A DNA stretch of 64,000 nt, taken from assembly GCA_023384675.1 (NCBI GenBank), contig JAHDVK010000004.1, positions 1 to 64,000 of the forward strand, written 5' to 3'. Source of the stretch: Bryobacteraceae bacterium. Lineage in GTDB: Bacteria; Acidobacteriota; Terriglobia; Bryobacterales; Bryobacteraceae. The notes below the pieces were generated by a model. The model worked only from the letters and a program-made list of their open reading frames with translations. It was not told the origin of the DNA and did not search any database. Every line of letters starts with the position of its first letter. The stretch's first letter is position 1. This document shows, one piece after another, positions 7,279 to 16,094 of the stretch. The position numbers and the translations under genes were made by a program.

Positions 7279-8400
7279 TCAGCCCGAGGCCATCAACTCC
7301 TCCCAGGTGACGAGGCGCCGGGTGTCGATGGCCATCTGGCCGAGCAGCGCGGTGAGGGTGCTTTCGGCGGCTCGCACGCCGGTATTTTCGGGCTTTCCGC
7401 TGGCCACCCTGCTGACGAAGGCTTCAATCGCGTCATGACTGATGTCGCGCTCGGATTTTTCGAGGACGGGCCCCTGGCCGGTGTTGTAGCTCCAGTATTC
7501 GCGAGCGGTTTCGATTACGCCGTGCGAGCCGATGTAGCGCTCCTTGTTGGAGCGGAAGTAGCGGGGGGTCATCTGCGAGCCGGCGAATGTCATCTGAACC
7601 TCGCCGGGGTAGTCGTAGGTGACGCTGAGATGGTCGAGGAGGTCGCCGCGCTTTTCGACCGTGCGGCCGCCGGTGCCGATGGCGCGGAGCGGGCGCGCGT
7701 TCAGGAACCAGTTGATGGCGTCGAGGTTGTGGACGTAGGTTTCGACGATGACCTCGCCGAAGGTGGCGCGCCAGAGCTTCCACTGCTCGAGGCGCTCCTT
7801 TTCGTTCGTGGGCTTGGGCGGAACGGGCTCATCGCCCGAGAGCGCGTACTTGAGGAACTCGCCATGCACCTCGCGCACGGCGCCGATGCCGCCCGCCTCG
7901 AGCATCTTCTTGGCTTTCACATAGACGCCGCCGTAGCGCTGCTGGAAACCGAAACTGATGTTCAGTTTGCGGTCGGCGGCGTCGGCGAGGCGCATAACGC
8001 GCTTGGCGCCGGCCACGTCGACGGCGGCGGGTTTTTCGATGTAGACGTGCTTGCCCGCGCGGATGGCGGCTTCGAGGTGATCCGGATGCAGGTGGCAGGG
8101 GGTGGCGATCATGACGGCGTCCACGTTGCCCGCCAGCAGGTCCCGCAGGTCGCTGTATTCGCGGGCATCGGGCGCGGCCATGCGTTCTTTCGCTTTGGCG
8201 ATGTTGGCCGGGACCACGTCGGCGACGGCGGTGACGCGCGCGCCAGGAGTGCTGTTGAGAATCCTGCCGATGTAGGAGCCGCGGCCGCCGGCGCCTACCA
8301 GGCCCACGCGGATGGCGCTGTTCTGGGCGCTGGAGCGGACGGCCTGCGCGGGGACAAGCGTGGCCGCGCTCAGCACAGTTCGACGAGTCGGATGTGGCAT
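7279..8400 (-). CDS. Exported Gfo/Idh/MocA family oxidoreductase
   Basis: 373 residues. An RR-type leader (TRRTVLSAATLV) suggests Tat export after cofactor binding. Rossmann motif GLVGAGGRGSYIG at ~33-45, IATPCHLHPDHLEAA, the catalytic-loop EKP in YIEKPAAVDV, then the alpha/beta C-terminal domain with YVHNLDAINWFL. This is the acidobacterial/planctomycete subgroup of NAD(P)-dependent sugar dehydrogenases. It is clearly paralogous to the gene at 14976-16094. The cupin gene at 8413-9237 precedes it by 12 bases on the same strand, so both are likely one operon. Substrate unknown. Confidence 0.88.
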   Translation of the reverse strand: MPHPTRRTVLSAATLVPAQAVRSSAQNSAIRVGLVGAGGRGSYIGRILNSTPGARVTAVADVVPANIAKAKERMAAPDAREYSDLRDLLAGNVDAVMIATPCHLHPDHLEAAIRAGKHVYIEKPAAVDVAGAKRVMRLADAADRKLNISFGFQQRYGGVYVKAKKMLEAGGIGAVREVHGEFLKYALSGDEPVPPKPTNEKERLEQWKLWRATFGEVIVETYVHNLDAINWFLNARPLRAIGTGGRTVEKRGDLLDHLSVTYDYPGEVQMTFAGSQMTPRYFRSNKERYIGSHGVIETAREYWSYNTGQGPVLEKSERDISHDAIEAFVSRVASGKPENTGVRAAESTLTALLGQMAIDTRRLVTWEELMASG

Positions 8401-8412
8401 GATTGAGTCCTC

Positions 8413-9237
8413 CTATTTGGCCGCCGGGGCGTGGACATGGATCACTTCGGCCACGCCGGCGCCGTCGCCGGCGGCTACGACGGAAGCCGCGCCTTGAATG
8501 AAGACCGTGTCGCGCTCGCCCGCCTTGAATTCTTTGCCTGCGCTAGTGACGCGCAGTGCACCGCGCCAGACGAAGAAGAAGCCCTCGGCGCCGGCGGCCA
8601 CGCGGGTGTCAAACTTCTGCCCCGGCTCCAGGCGCAGATGATACGCCTCCACGGCGGCGACCCCTTGTTCGCGGCCCAGGAAGCGGCCGTTCTTTTCGCG
8701 GAAGTTGATGTACTTCACGGCGCCGGGTGTGATGGCGCCCGTCGGCGGAGCGCTGCCGGCGCGGCTCGAATCGCGCGCGCCCGTATACAACACCAGGTCG
8801 GGCGGATTCTGAAAACTGATCAGGACCGCGGCGCCCTTTCCGGCGGTGATGGTTCCGTGAATCTGCCCTGCCGGGACATAGGCGCTCTCGCCCGCCTTGA
8901 ACAAGCGCAGGGAGTCGCCCTGGCGCAGGTTCACCTCGCCTTCGAGGACGAGGATCGTGTCGGCGGAGGTGTCGTGGATGTGCTGGGCGAACTCCGCGCC
9001 CGGTTGCGATACGGAGAGATTCAGCGTGGTCTGCTTCGCCCCCAGATCGGGATGGATGATGCGGCGTGAAACCACGCTGCCCATTTTGAATGCGGGGCTA
9101 TCCTCGGCGCGGAGCAGCCGGATGTTCTGCGCCGGCAGGGGTGAAATGACAACCAGGGTTACCAGACAATACAGCGCAGCGGCGGGCTTGAGACCGGGCC
9201 ACCGGGCGAATCCGGAGAGGCAGCGACGGGGTTTCAT
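8413..9237 (-). CDS. Secreted double-cupin protein
   Basis: 274 residues with an N-terminal hydrophobic leader (AALYCLVTLVVISPLPAQ) indicating export. Two cupin barrels: the first around residues 65-150 with QHIHDTSADTILVLEGEV and VPAGQIHGTI, the second around 185-270 with YHLRLEPGQKF and FFVWRGALRV. The first has histidines suited to metal binding; the second lost most of them. Probably a sugar-binding, isomerase or dioxygenase-like protein acting with the oxidoreductase 12 bases downstream. The function is not determinable. Confidence 0.75.
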   Translation of the reverse strand: MKPRRCLSGFARWPGLKPAAALYCLVTLVVISPLPAQNIRLLRAEDSPAFKMGSVVSRRIIHPDLGAKQTTLNLSVSQPGAEFAQHIHDTSADTILVLEGEVNLRQGDSLRLFKAGESAYVPAGQIHGTITAGKGAAVLISFQNPPDLVLYTGARDSSRAGSAPPTGAITPGAVKYINFREKNGRFLGREQGVAAVEAYHLRLEPGQKFDTRVAAGAEGFFFVWRGALRVTSAGKEFKAGERDTVFIQGAASVVAAGDGAGVAEVIHVHAPAAK

Positions 9238-9413
9238 GACAAAAGAGCATACAACAACCGGAGGACAAGCGGAAACCTATTGCCTTCTTCCGAAACTGGG
9301 GGTATTATCTGAAACAGGAAATCCGGAAAGAACCACGGATGCCCAGGGGATGCCTTGCGTCCGCCCCCGGTTCACTGATCGTCGACAAAATTCTGGCTGG
9401 GAAGGGTCGAGTA

Positions 9414-10520
9414 ATGATCCTGCGAAGAAGTATGCTGTTGCTGCCCTCCGCGCTATGGACGGCGGCAGGTAAGACACCGGGGCCGCGCCAGGTCACCGTC
9501 TATGCGGAGCCGGGACGCTTTGGGGGATGGCCGGCAAATCACGGCATCTGGAGTTGGGGTGAAGAGATCGCGTGCGGATTCGGCGCCGCGTATTTCCTCA
9601 AGACTGACCCGGAGCGCCACCAGCGGGACCGGTCGCGACCGGAAGTGCCGGCCATCGCCCGCAGCACCGACGCGGGCGAGACCTGGCGCATTGAGTTTCC
9701 CAAGTCCCTGCTGATGCCCGCCGAAAGCGGCAGGAAGCCCACGGCGCTCGGCAAGCCAATGGATTTCACCGCACCGGGCTTCGCGCTGAAGCTACGCACG
9801 GACAGCGCGCGGAACTGGAACTCGCTCTTCTGGTATTCGATGGACCGCGCCCGCACCTGGAGCGGACCGTTCGAGTTTCCGAATCTCGGAACGAACGGTT
9901 TCGCGGCGCGCACGTGTTACCTGGCGCTGGGCGCGCGGGAGGCGCTCGTGTTCCTCACGGCGGCCAAGCAGAACGGCCGCGAGGGGCGGACCGCGTGCGT
10001 GCATACGGCCGATGGCGGCCTGACGTGGAGCTTGCGCGGATGGATCGGCGAGGAGCCGCCGGGCTTCCGCATCATGCCCGCGGCGGTGCGCCTGCCGGGC
10101 GGACGGATTCTGTGCGCGGCGCGAGTGAAGCTGGATGACACGAGGGACTGGATCGACCTCTTCTCGAGCGACGATGAGGGGCGCTCGTGGCGCGAAATTG
10201 GGCGTCCCGTGGCTTCCACGGGGGGCAAGAGCGGCAATCCTCCTTCTCTGATGCGGCTGCCGGACGGGCGTCTCACGCTGACATGGGGTCATCGAGGCGA
10301 ACCGTATTCGATTCGCGCGGCGCACAGCGATGACGAGGGCAGGACGTGGAGCGAAGCAAGAACGCTCCGCACGGACGGCGGCGCGTGGGATCTGGGCTAC
10401 ACGCGGGATGCGCTCCGGCCCGACGGGAAGATGGTGACGCTCTATTATTGGTCTCCAACGCTGTTCGCAGAGCGGGAGATTCAGGCAACAATTTGGGATC
10501 CCGGCAAACGGGGTAGTTGA
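9414..10520 (+). CDS. Exo-alpha-sialidase / BNR-repeat protein
   Basis: 368 residues from ATG 9414 (GAAGGG upstream), with a leader ILRRSMLLLPSALWTAAG. At least four Asp-box (S/T-x-D-x-G-x-T/S-W) repeats are visible: STDAGETW, TADGGLTW, SSDDEGRSW and HSDDEGRTW, the blade-closing turns of a six-bladed sialidase propeller. The family hydrolyses sialic acid or related glycans outside the cytoplasm. Many acidobacterial members have unproven substrate. It is divergent from the cupin gene and upstream of a TonB receptor by 99 bases, fitting release and uptake of glycan fragments. Confidence 0.8.
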   Translation: MILRRSMLLLPSALWTAAGKTPGPRQVTVYAEPGRFGGWPANHGIWSWGEEIACGFGAAYFLKTDPERHQRDRSRPEVPAIARSTDAGETWRIEFPKSLLMPAESGRKPTALGKPMDFTAPGFALKLRTDSARNWNSLFWYSMDRARTWSGPFEFPNLGTNGFAARTCYLALGAREALVFLTAAKQNGREGRTACVHTADGGLTWSLRGWIGEEPPGFRIMPAAVRLPGGRILCAARVKLDDTRDWIDLFSSDDEGRSWREIGRPVASTGGKSGNPPSLMRLPDGRLTLTWGHRGEPYSIRAAHSDDEGRTWSEARTLRTDGGAWDLGYTRDALRPDGKMVTLYYWSPTLFAEREIQATIWDPGKRGS

Positions 10521-10619
10521 GGTTGGGTGGGCCGCTGGCTTGGACGAGGGCGCGGCCCGGACCGTTGAGAGAGTGGAAATCGGCCGCTCCGCAAGGGGCG
10601 GTTCAAAGGGAGAAAAAGG

Positions 10620-13600
10620 ATGCAAAGGCAATGGATGGCAATGAAGCTCCTGGCCGTGCTGCTGCTGGGCAGCTTCGCGGCACAGGCACAGAATGTGTAT
10701 GGGGTGATCACGGGCCGCGTGCTCGATCCGTCGGGCGCGGTGGTGCCGGGGGCGGCGGTGGTGGCGGTGAACACGGGCACGGCGGCGCGTTTTCCGGTGA
10801 CGAGCAGCGCAGATGGGCTTTTCACGCTTCCGGCGCTCCCAGTGGGCGTGTACGACGTGACGGTCGAGGCGCCGGGGTTCCAGAATTACACGATGCGCGG
10901 CATTCGCCTGCAGGTGAATGAGACGATCCGCGTGGATGCGAATCTCAGCGTGGGCGCATCGTCGGAGACGGTGACGGTAGTGGCCGAGTCGGTGGTAGTG
11001 GATACGATTTCACCGACGCTCAAGGCGGTGGTGGATCAGAAGAGAATCGAGGAACTGCCGCTCAACGGCCGTAATCCTACGCAGTTGATGCGGCTGGTGG
11101 TGGGCACGGTGGCGGACTACCGAGCCGACACCACGTCGGGCACTACCTATCCCGGCGTCACTTCGGTGTCGGTGAACGGCGGTCGTTCGAACACGACGAA
11201 TTTCATGCTCGACGGTTCGCAGAATAACGACCACTACACGAACGTGCCGAACCCGATGCCGAACCCGGATGCGCTGCAGGAATTCAGCGTGCAGACCAAT
11301 TCCTTCAGCGCCGAGTTCGGCCGGCAGTCGGGCGGCATCGTGAACGCGGTCACCAAGTCGGGCACGAACGAACTCCACGGCAGCGCGTTCTCGTTCGTGC
11401 GCAACAAGGCGATGAACTCGACGCCGTACTTCGGCGGCACCCGCCCGGACGGACGGCGCGCCGATGACGGGCTGAAGCGCAACCAGTTTGGGGTGACGCT
11501 CGGCGGTCCGGTGTTTATTCCCAAGGTCTATGACGGCCGCAACAAGTCGTTCTTCTTCGCCAGCTACCAGGGGACGCTGGAGCGGCGGACTCCGCCCACG
11601 GTGGCGCGCGTTGTTCCGACGCAGGCGCAGCGGGCCGGAAACTTCTCGAACATCACGCGTGCGCTCCGCAATCCTTTCGGCGGGGGCACGTATGCGAACA
11701 ACCAGATTCCCGCCTCGCAGTTGAGTCCGATTTCGCAGGAGATCCTGAAGTTCGTCCCCGTTCCGGTAGGTGGCAACACCATCACGACAGCGGCGGCGCA
11801 GAACTTCGACGACCGTCAGGTGCTGCTGCGCTTCGATCACCAGATCACGCAGGACAACCGGCTGATGGTGCGCTATTGGGACAGCTTCGCGGAAACACCT
11901 GGGGTGCTGAATCCGCAGAACTATCTCGAAACCACCGTGGGCCGCACGTGGCTCAACCGGAGCATCAACGTCACGGACACGCACGTGTTCGGACCCCGGG
12001 TGATGAACCAGTTCATGTTCGCCTTTACGCGCATGGACGGCAACAATGTGCCCGTACTGCCCAGCGCCAGTATCGCCTCGCTGGGCCCGCAGCTGTTCAA
12101 CGACGACAAACCGCAGTGGCACGTCACGGTGGTGGGCTATTTTGGAACGCTCAACACGGGCGACACGAATATCTTTCTGCGCGACGAGTACACCATAACC
12201 GACACGGTGCGCGTGACCACGGGCCGGCACACCATGTCATTCGGAGGCGAAATCGGCCGCGGCATCGGCGATGTTCGTAACAACTTCCGCGCCAACGGCC
12301 AGTGGAACTTCAACGGCGTGGCCCCGTTTACCTCCGATTCGCTAGCGGACTTCATGGTCGGTCAGTTCAACTCGCTCGTGCAGGGCATCGGCGAGTACCG
12401 CGACACCCGTTTCAACCGCTACGCCCTGTTCGCCCAGGATGAGTGGAAGGCCACGCGCCGGCTGAACATCAGCCTTGGCGTGCGCTGGGAGCCGTTCCTG
12501 CCCTACTGGGATCTGGAGGACCGGTTGGCGGTGTGGCGTCCGGGCGAGCGCTCGACGCGCTATCCGAACGCGCCGCTGGGCCTGCGCTACGCGGGCGAGT
12601 CCGGGCTGCCCAGGGGCGCTATCAACGGCCGTTACGGCTATATCGCCCCGCGCGTGGGCTTCGCGCTGGACCTGTTTGGCGACGGCAAGACGGCGTTGCG
12701 CGGCGGATACGGGATCTTCTATGACCAGTTGAACACCATCGCGCTGAACAACCAGGCCAACCAGGCGCCGTTCGGCACCGTGGTGACGACGTTCGGCAGC
12801 ATCAACAACAGCTTCGCCAACCCCTACGCCGGTACACGGAACCCGTTCCCGGCGCCGCTGAATCCGGGCACCGATGCGGTATTCCCGAACTTCAGCACCC
12901 ACCAGCCTTACTCGCCGGACTTCCAGGGGCCGTACGTGCAGAACTGGAACCTGACGCTGGAGCGCGAAGTGGGCTTCGGCTTCGTCGGGCGGGCCTCCTA
13001 CGCCGCCTCGAAAGGCACCCGGCTCGGGATTGTTCGCGAAGGCAACGCGGCCATCTATGCACCGGGAGCGACTACGGCGACGACGAACCAGCGGCGCCCG
13101 CTGGCGCCGGGACTGGGCAACCTGAGCCTGATCGACCCGACGAGCAACTCGACCTACCATGCCATGCAGTTGACGGCCGACCGGCGGTTCTCGAAGGGAT
13201 TCAGCCTGCTGATGAACTATCAGTGGGCGAAGGCCATCGACGACGCCTCCGCCACGAAACTCACCGGGCAGGCGCGCACCAACCCCAATGACCAGAGCTT
13301 TGACAAGGGTCCGGCCAACTTCGACAAACGCCACGTGTTCAACCTCTCCGGCTTGTGGGATCTGCCCTTCAAGGTGAACAACCCGGCGAAGTGGCTCGTC
13401 AACGGCTGGAGCCTGAACGCGATCGCCTCGCTGCAAAGCGGGCCTCCCATCACGGTCAACAGCGGCGTGGACAACGCCCGCACCGGCACGGGCGGCCAGC
13501 GTGCCGACATGATCGGCAATCCCAACTTCGATGGCGACCGCAGCCGCGGCGAACAGATCGCCCAGTTCCTGAACAAGGCCGCCTTCGCGCCCAACGCACT

Positions 13601-13850
13601 GGGCACGTTCGGCGTCCTGGGGCGAAATACGTTCCGCGCGCCCGGCCTCGCCACTTGGGACTTCGGCCTGTTCAAACGCTTCCAGTTCACTGAGACCTGG
13701 GGGCTGACCTACCGGCTTGAGGCCTTCAACGCGTTCAACCGCCCGAACCTGGGTGCGCCCATCACCGCTCAGAACAACGTCAACTTCATGCGGATCACCA
13801 GCGCGTTTGACACTCGCGTGCTGCAGATGGCGTTGCGCATGACATGGTAA
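10620..13850 (+). CDS. TonB-dependent receptor, Oar-like, with carboxypeptidase-regulatory domain
   Basis: 1076 residues, starting after AAAAAGG. A signal peptide (MKLLAVLLLGSFAAQAQ from residue 8) leads to an Ig-like CarboxypepD_reg domain (about 27-105: ITGRVLDPSGAVVPGA, DGLFTLPALPVGVYDVTV), a plug domain (RIEELPLNGRNPTQLM; SVNGGRSNTTNFMLDG), and a 22-strand-type barrel ending in a C-terminal aromatic (LQMALRMTW). This class is expanded in Acidobacteriota and imports oligosaccharides or peptides with TonB/ExbBD energy. Close to the sialidase and sugar oxidoreductase genes, so a glycan is the likely cargo (inference). Confidence 0.92.
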   Translation: MQRQWMAMKLLAVLLLGSFAAQAQNVYGVITGRVLDPSGAVVPGAAVVAVNTGTAARFPVTSSADGLFTLPALPVGVYDVTVEAPGFQNYTMRGIRLQVNETIRVDANLSVGASSETVTVVAESVVVDTISPTLKAVVDQKRIEELPLNGRNPTQLMRLVVGTVADYRADTTSGTTYPGVTSVSVNGGRSNTTNFMLDGSQNNDHYTNVPNPMPNPDALQEFSVQTNSFSAEFGRQSGGIVNAVTKSGTNELHGSAFSFVRNKAMNSTPYFGGTRPDGRRADDGLKRNQFGVTLGGPVFIPKVYDGRNKSFFFASYQGTLERRTPPTVARVVPTQAQRAGNFSNITRALRNPFGGGTYANNQIPASQLSPISQEILKFVPVPVGGNTITTAAAQNFDDRQVLLRFDHQITQDNRLMVRYWDSFAETPGVLNPQNYLETTVGRTWLNRSINVTDTHVFGPRVMNQFMFAFTRMDGNNVPVLPSASIASLGPQLFNDDKPQWHVTVVGYFGTLNTGDTNIFLRDEYTITDTVRVTTGRHTMSFGGEIGRGIGDVRNNFRANGQWNFNGVAPFTSDSLADFMVGQFNSLVQGIGEYRDTRFNRYALFAQDEWKATRRLNISLGVRWEPFLPYWDLEDRLAVWRPGERSTRYPNAPLGLRYAGESGLPRGAINGRYGYIAPRVGFALDLFGDGKTALRGGYGIFYDQLNTIALNNQANQAPFGTVVTTFGSINNSFANPYAGTRNPFPAPLNPGTDAVFPNFSTHQPYSPDFQGPYVQNWNLTLEREVGFGFVGRASYAASKGTRLGIVREGNAAIYAPGATTATTNQRRPLAPGLGNLSLIDPTSNSTYHAMQLTADRRFSKGFSLLMNYQWAKAIDDASATKLTGQARTNPNDQSFDKGPANFDKRHVFNLSGLWDLPFKVNNPAKWLVNGWSLNAIASLQSGPPITVNSGVDNARTGTGGQRADMIGNPNFDGDRSRGEQIAQFLNKAAFAPNALGTFGVLGRNTFRAPGLATWDFGLFKRFQFTETWGLTYRLEAFNAFNRPNLGAPITAQNNVNFMRITSAFDTRVLQMALRMTW

Positions 13851-13860
13851 TGTGAACGGA

Positions 13861-13888
13861 CCGGCCGCGCCCGCGCGGGCGCGGCCGG
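13861..13888 (+). terminator. Perfect 28-bp palindrome after TonB receptor
   Basis: A flawless 28-base palindrome of G and C starts ten bases after the receptor stop and can form a 12-pair hairpin with a four-base loop. No T-run follows, so it is a strong structure but not a classical intrinsic terminator. It separates the receptor from the next operon. Confidence 0.6.
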
Positions 13889-13935
13889 GGCCTCGCATCC
13901 GGGCGGCAGCGGAAACGGCGACAGCGGGAGGATCA

Positions 13936-14979
13936 ATGAAACGAAGAGAATTCGTGGCCGCGGCAGCGGCCCTGCCGGCATTGGCGGCGCAGCCGAGCGG
14001 ACCCATCCGGGCCGCGCTGTGGGGCACCGCGCACAGCCATACGAGCGGGAAGTTACGGGCGATGCAGGAGTCGCCGGACTACGAAGTCGTGGGCGCTTGC
14101 GAGAGCAATCCGGAACAGCGCGAGCGCGCGAGGAAGGCTCCGGCGTTCGCCGGGCTGCGCTGGATGAACGAGAGCGAGATGCTGGGCGACAAGTCTATTC
14201 AGCTGATCGTCGCCCAGTGCAGTGTCTGGGACGCCTTGCCGATGGGCCACAAGGTGATCGACGCAGGCAAGCATCTGCATCTCGAAAAACCTCCGGGGAA
14301 TGACTGGCGGAGTTTCCAGTCGCTCATCGCGAAGGCGCGGGAGCGGAAACTGCTGGTGCAGACCGGCTATGTGTGGCGGCACCACGAGGGCCTCAGCGCC
14401 GCGCTCGATGCCGCGCGCAAGGGCTGGCTGGGCGACATCCTGCTGGTCCGGGCCGCGATGAATGCCGACCGCGACGCGCCGCAACGCGCCGTCGAGGCGC
14501 GCTACAAAGGCGGCGGGCTGTTCGAGCTCGGCGGCCATGTCGTGGACCGGATCGTGGAGCTGCTGGGGAGGCCCAAGGAGGTGCGCAGCTGGCTGCGGCA
14601 TCATTCCAGCGTGAAAGACACGCTGAACGACAACAATGTGGCCGTGTTCGAGTTCGAGCGCAGTCTGGCGGTGCTTTCGCAGACCACCAATCAGGCGGGC
14701 GCGGGCGACCACCGGCAGTTCGAGATCATCGGCTCGGACGGCACGTTCATCGTGTGGCCCGAATCGAACCCGCCGCGCATGCGGGTGTATCTGCGCAAGC
14801 CGCAGGGCGCTTACAAGGCGGGATGGCAGGATCTGACGCTCGGACCGCAGCCGCGTTTCACCGGTGATTTTCGCGAGCTTGCGCGGGCGTTGAAAAGCGG
14901 GACGCCGCTCAAGCTGTCGTGGGACCACGAACTGCTGCTGCACGAGACGCTGTTGCGCGCCTCGGGAGAGATCACGTGA
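13936..14979 (+). CDS. Gfo/Idh/MocA family oxidoreductase (divergent cofactor motif)
   Basis: 347 residues, ATG 13936 behind GGGAGGA. Leader MKRREFVAAAAALPALAAQ is RR-like. The first Rossmann turn reads RAALWGTAHSH instead of the usual GxGxxG, so cofactor binding may differ; the HLEKPPGNDW segment keeps the family EKP. C-terminal domain has FELGGHVVDRIVELL, in the position of the active-site histidine helix. It overlaps the next gene by GTGA (14976-14979) and forms a three-gene unit with another oxidoreductase and a TIM-barrel isomerase. Likely one step of exported-sugar oxidation; substrate unknown. Confidence 0.85.
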   Translation: MKRREFVAAAAALPALAAQPSGPIRAALWGTAHSHTSGKLRAMQESPDYEVVGACESNPEQRERARKAPAFAGLRWMNESEMLGDKSIQLIVAQCSVWDALPMGHKVIDAGKHLHLEKPPGNDWRSFQSLIAKARERKLLVQTGYVWRHHEGLSAALDAARKGWLGDILLVRAAMNADRDAPQRAVEARYKGGGLFELGGHVVDRIVELLGRPKEVRSWLRHHSSVKDTLNDNNVAVFEFERSLAVLSQTTNQAGAGDHRQFEIIGSDGTFIVWPESNPPRMRVYLRKPQGAYKAGWQDLTLGPQPRFTGDFRELARALKSGTPLKLSWDHELLLHETLLRASGEIT

Positions 14980-16094
14980 TTGCGCGCCGCCGTTTATTGG
15001 GCTCCGCCGCCATCGTGCCCTTCGCCGCCCTGCGCGGCAGCGCCGCGAACGATGCGGTGAAGGTGGGCTTGATCGGATCCGGCAACCGCGGCAGCTATGT
15101 GGCCGAGGCGATGGCGCGGACGACAAACGCCCGCGTGGCCGCGCTGTGCGACATCATCGATGACCGCCTGGAGCGCGCCGGCAAGCGGCTGGGCGTTGGC
15201 GCGCCGGACTTCCACAAGGACTACCGCAAGCTGCTCGACAGCGGCGTGGACGCGGTAATCATCGCCACGCCCGTGCACCTGCACGCCGAGCACTTCGAGG
15301 CGGCGGTGAAAGCGGGCAAGCACATCTATATCGAGAAGCCCGCGTCGGTGGATGTGGCCGGCTGCCGGCGCATCATGCGGGCGGCCGATTCCGCTGACCG
15401 GCGGTTGAACATCACCTTCGGTTTCCAGCGCCGCTATGCGCACCTCTACCGCAAAGCGAGGCAACTGGTGGAGTCGGGCGCGGCCGGCGAGATCCATTTC
15501 GCGCTGGCGCGCTTCATCAAGAGTGAAGGCGCGGCGGCGCAAGCGGCACGCTTCGCCAAGCCGGCCAGCGAGGCGGAAGCTCTGGCGCGCTGGCACGCCT
15601 GGCAGCGTTACTCCGGCGACCTCATCGTCGAAAACAACGTGCATTCGATCGATGTCCTGAACTGGTTCCTTGGGGGACACCCGACGAGCGCCATCGGCGC
15701 CGGCGGCGTCCGGCGGCCTACGGGCGGCGACATGCGCGACCACAACTTCGTGGCTTTCACCTACGCCGGCGAAACCCGCGCGCAACTGGCCGGATCGACG
15801 GCGGCAAGCCCGGGCTACCGCGAGGTGCTCGAGCAGTTCTACGGCGCAAAGGCCATGGTGGAAACCTCGGAGAACCACCTGCGCGTGTTCTATTCGCGAG
15901 ACAAGGTGAGCTTCGAGAAGCCGCAGCGCAACATGACTGAAGAGGCCGTCGAGGAGTTCGTGCAGCGCATCGCGGAAAAGCGGCCGGAAAACACCGCGAT
16001 TTCGGGCGCGGAAAGCACCCTCACGGCAATTCTCGGGCGTATGGCGATGGAGTTGCGGCGCGAGGTGACGTGGGACGAAATGATGAGGCTGTGA
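14976..16094 (+). CDS. Exported Gfo/Idh/MocA family oxidoreductase
   Basis: 372 residues from GTG 14976, chosen because it gives the RR leader (ARRRLLGSAAIVPF) and a GTGA overlap with the preceding stop. Rossmann motif GLIGSGNRGSYVAEA, IATPVHLHAEHFEAA, YIEKPASVDVAG, and HSIDVLNWFLGGHP in the substrate domain. Very similar in layout to the 7279-8400 protein, so the two are recent-type paralogues within one gene cluster. Ends in another GTGA overlap (16091-16094) with the isomerase. Member of an operon acting on sugars; exact substrate not known. Confidence 0.9.
   Translation: MIARRRLLGSAAIVPFAALRGSAANDAVKVGLIGSGNRGSYVAEAMARTTNARVAALCDIIDDRLERAGKRLGVGAPDFHKDYRKLLDSGVDAVIIATPVHLHAEHFEAAVKAGKHIYIEKPASVDVAGCRRIMRAADSADRRLNITFGFQRRYAHLYRKARQLVESGAAGEIHFALARFIKSEGAAAQAARFAKPASEAEALARWHAWQRYSGDLIVENNVHSIDVLNWFLGGHPTSAIGAGGVRRPTGGDMRDHNFVAFTYAGETRAQLAGSTAASPGYREVLEQFYGAKAMVETSENHLRVFYSRDKVSFEKPQRNMTEEAVEEFVQRIAEKRPENTAISGAESTLTAILGRMAMELRREVTWDEMMRL

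Noticed and set aside
12342-14027. A 561-codon minus-strand frame opposite the TonB receptor
   Set aside because: Runs through the receptor and the palindrome after it; no motif or ribosome site.
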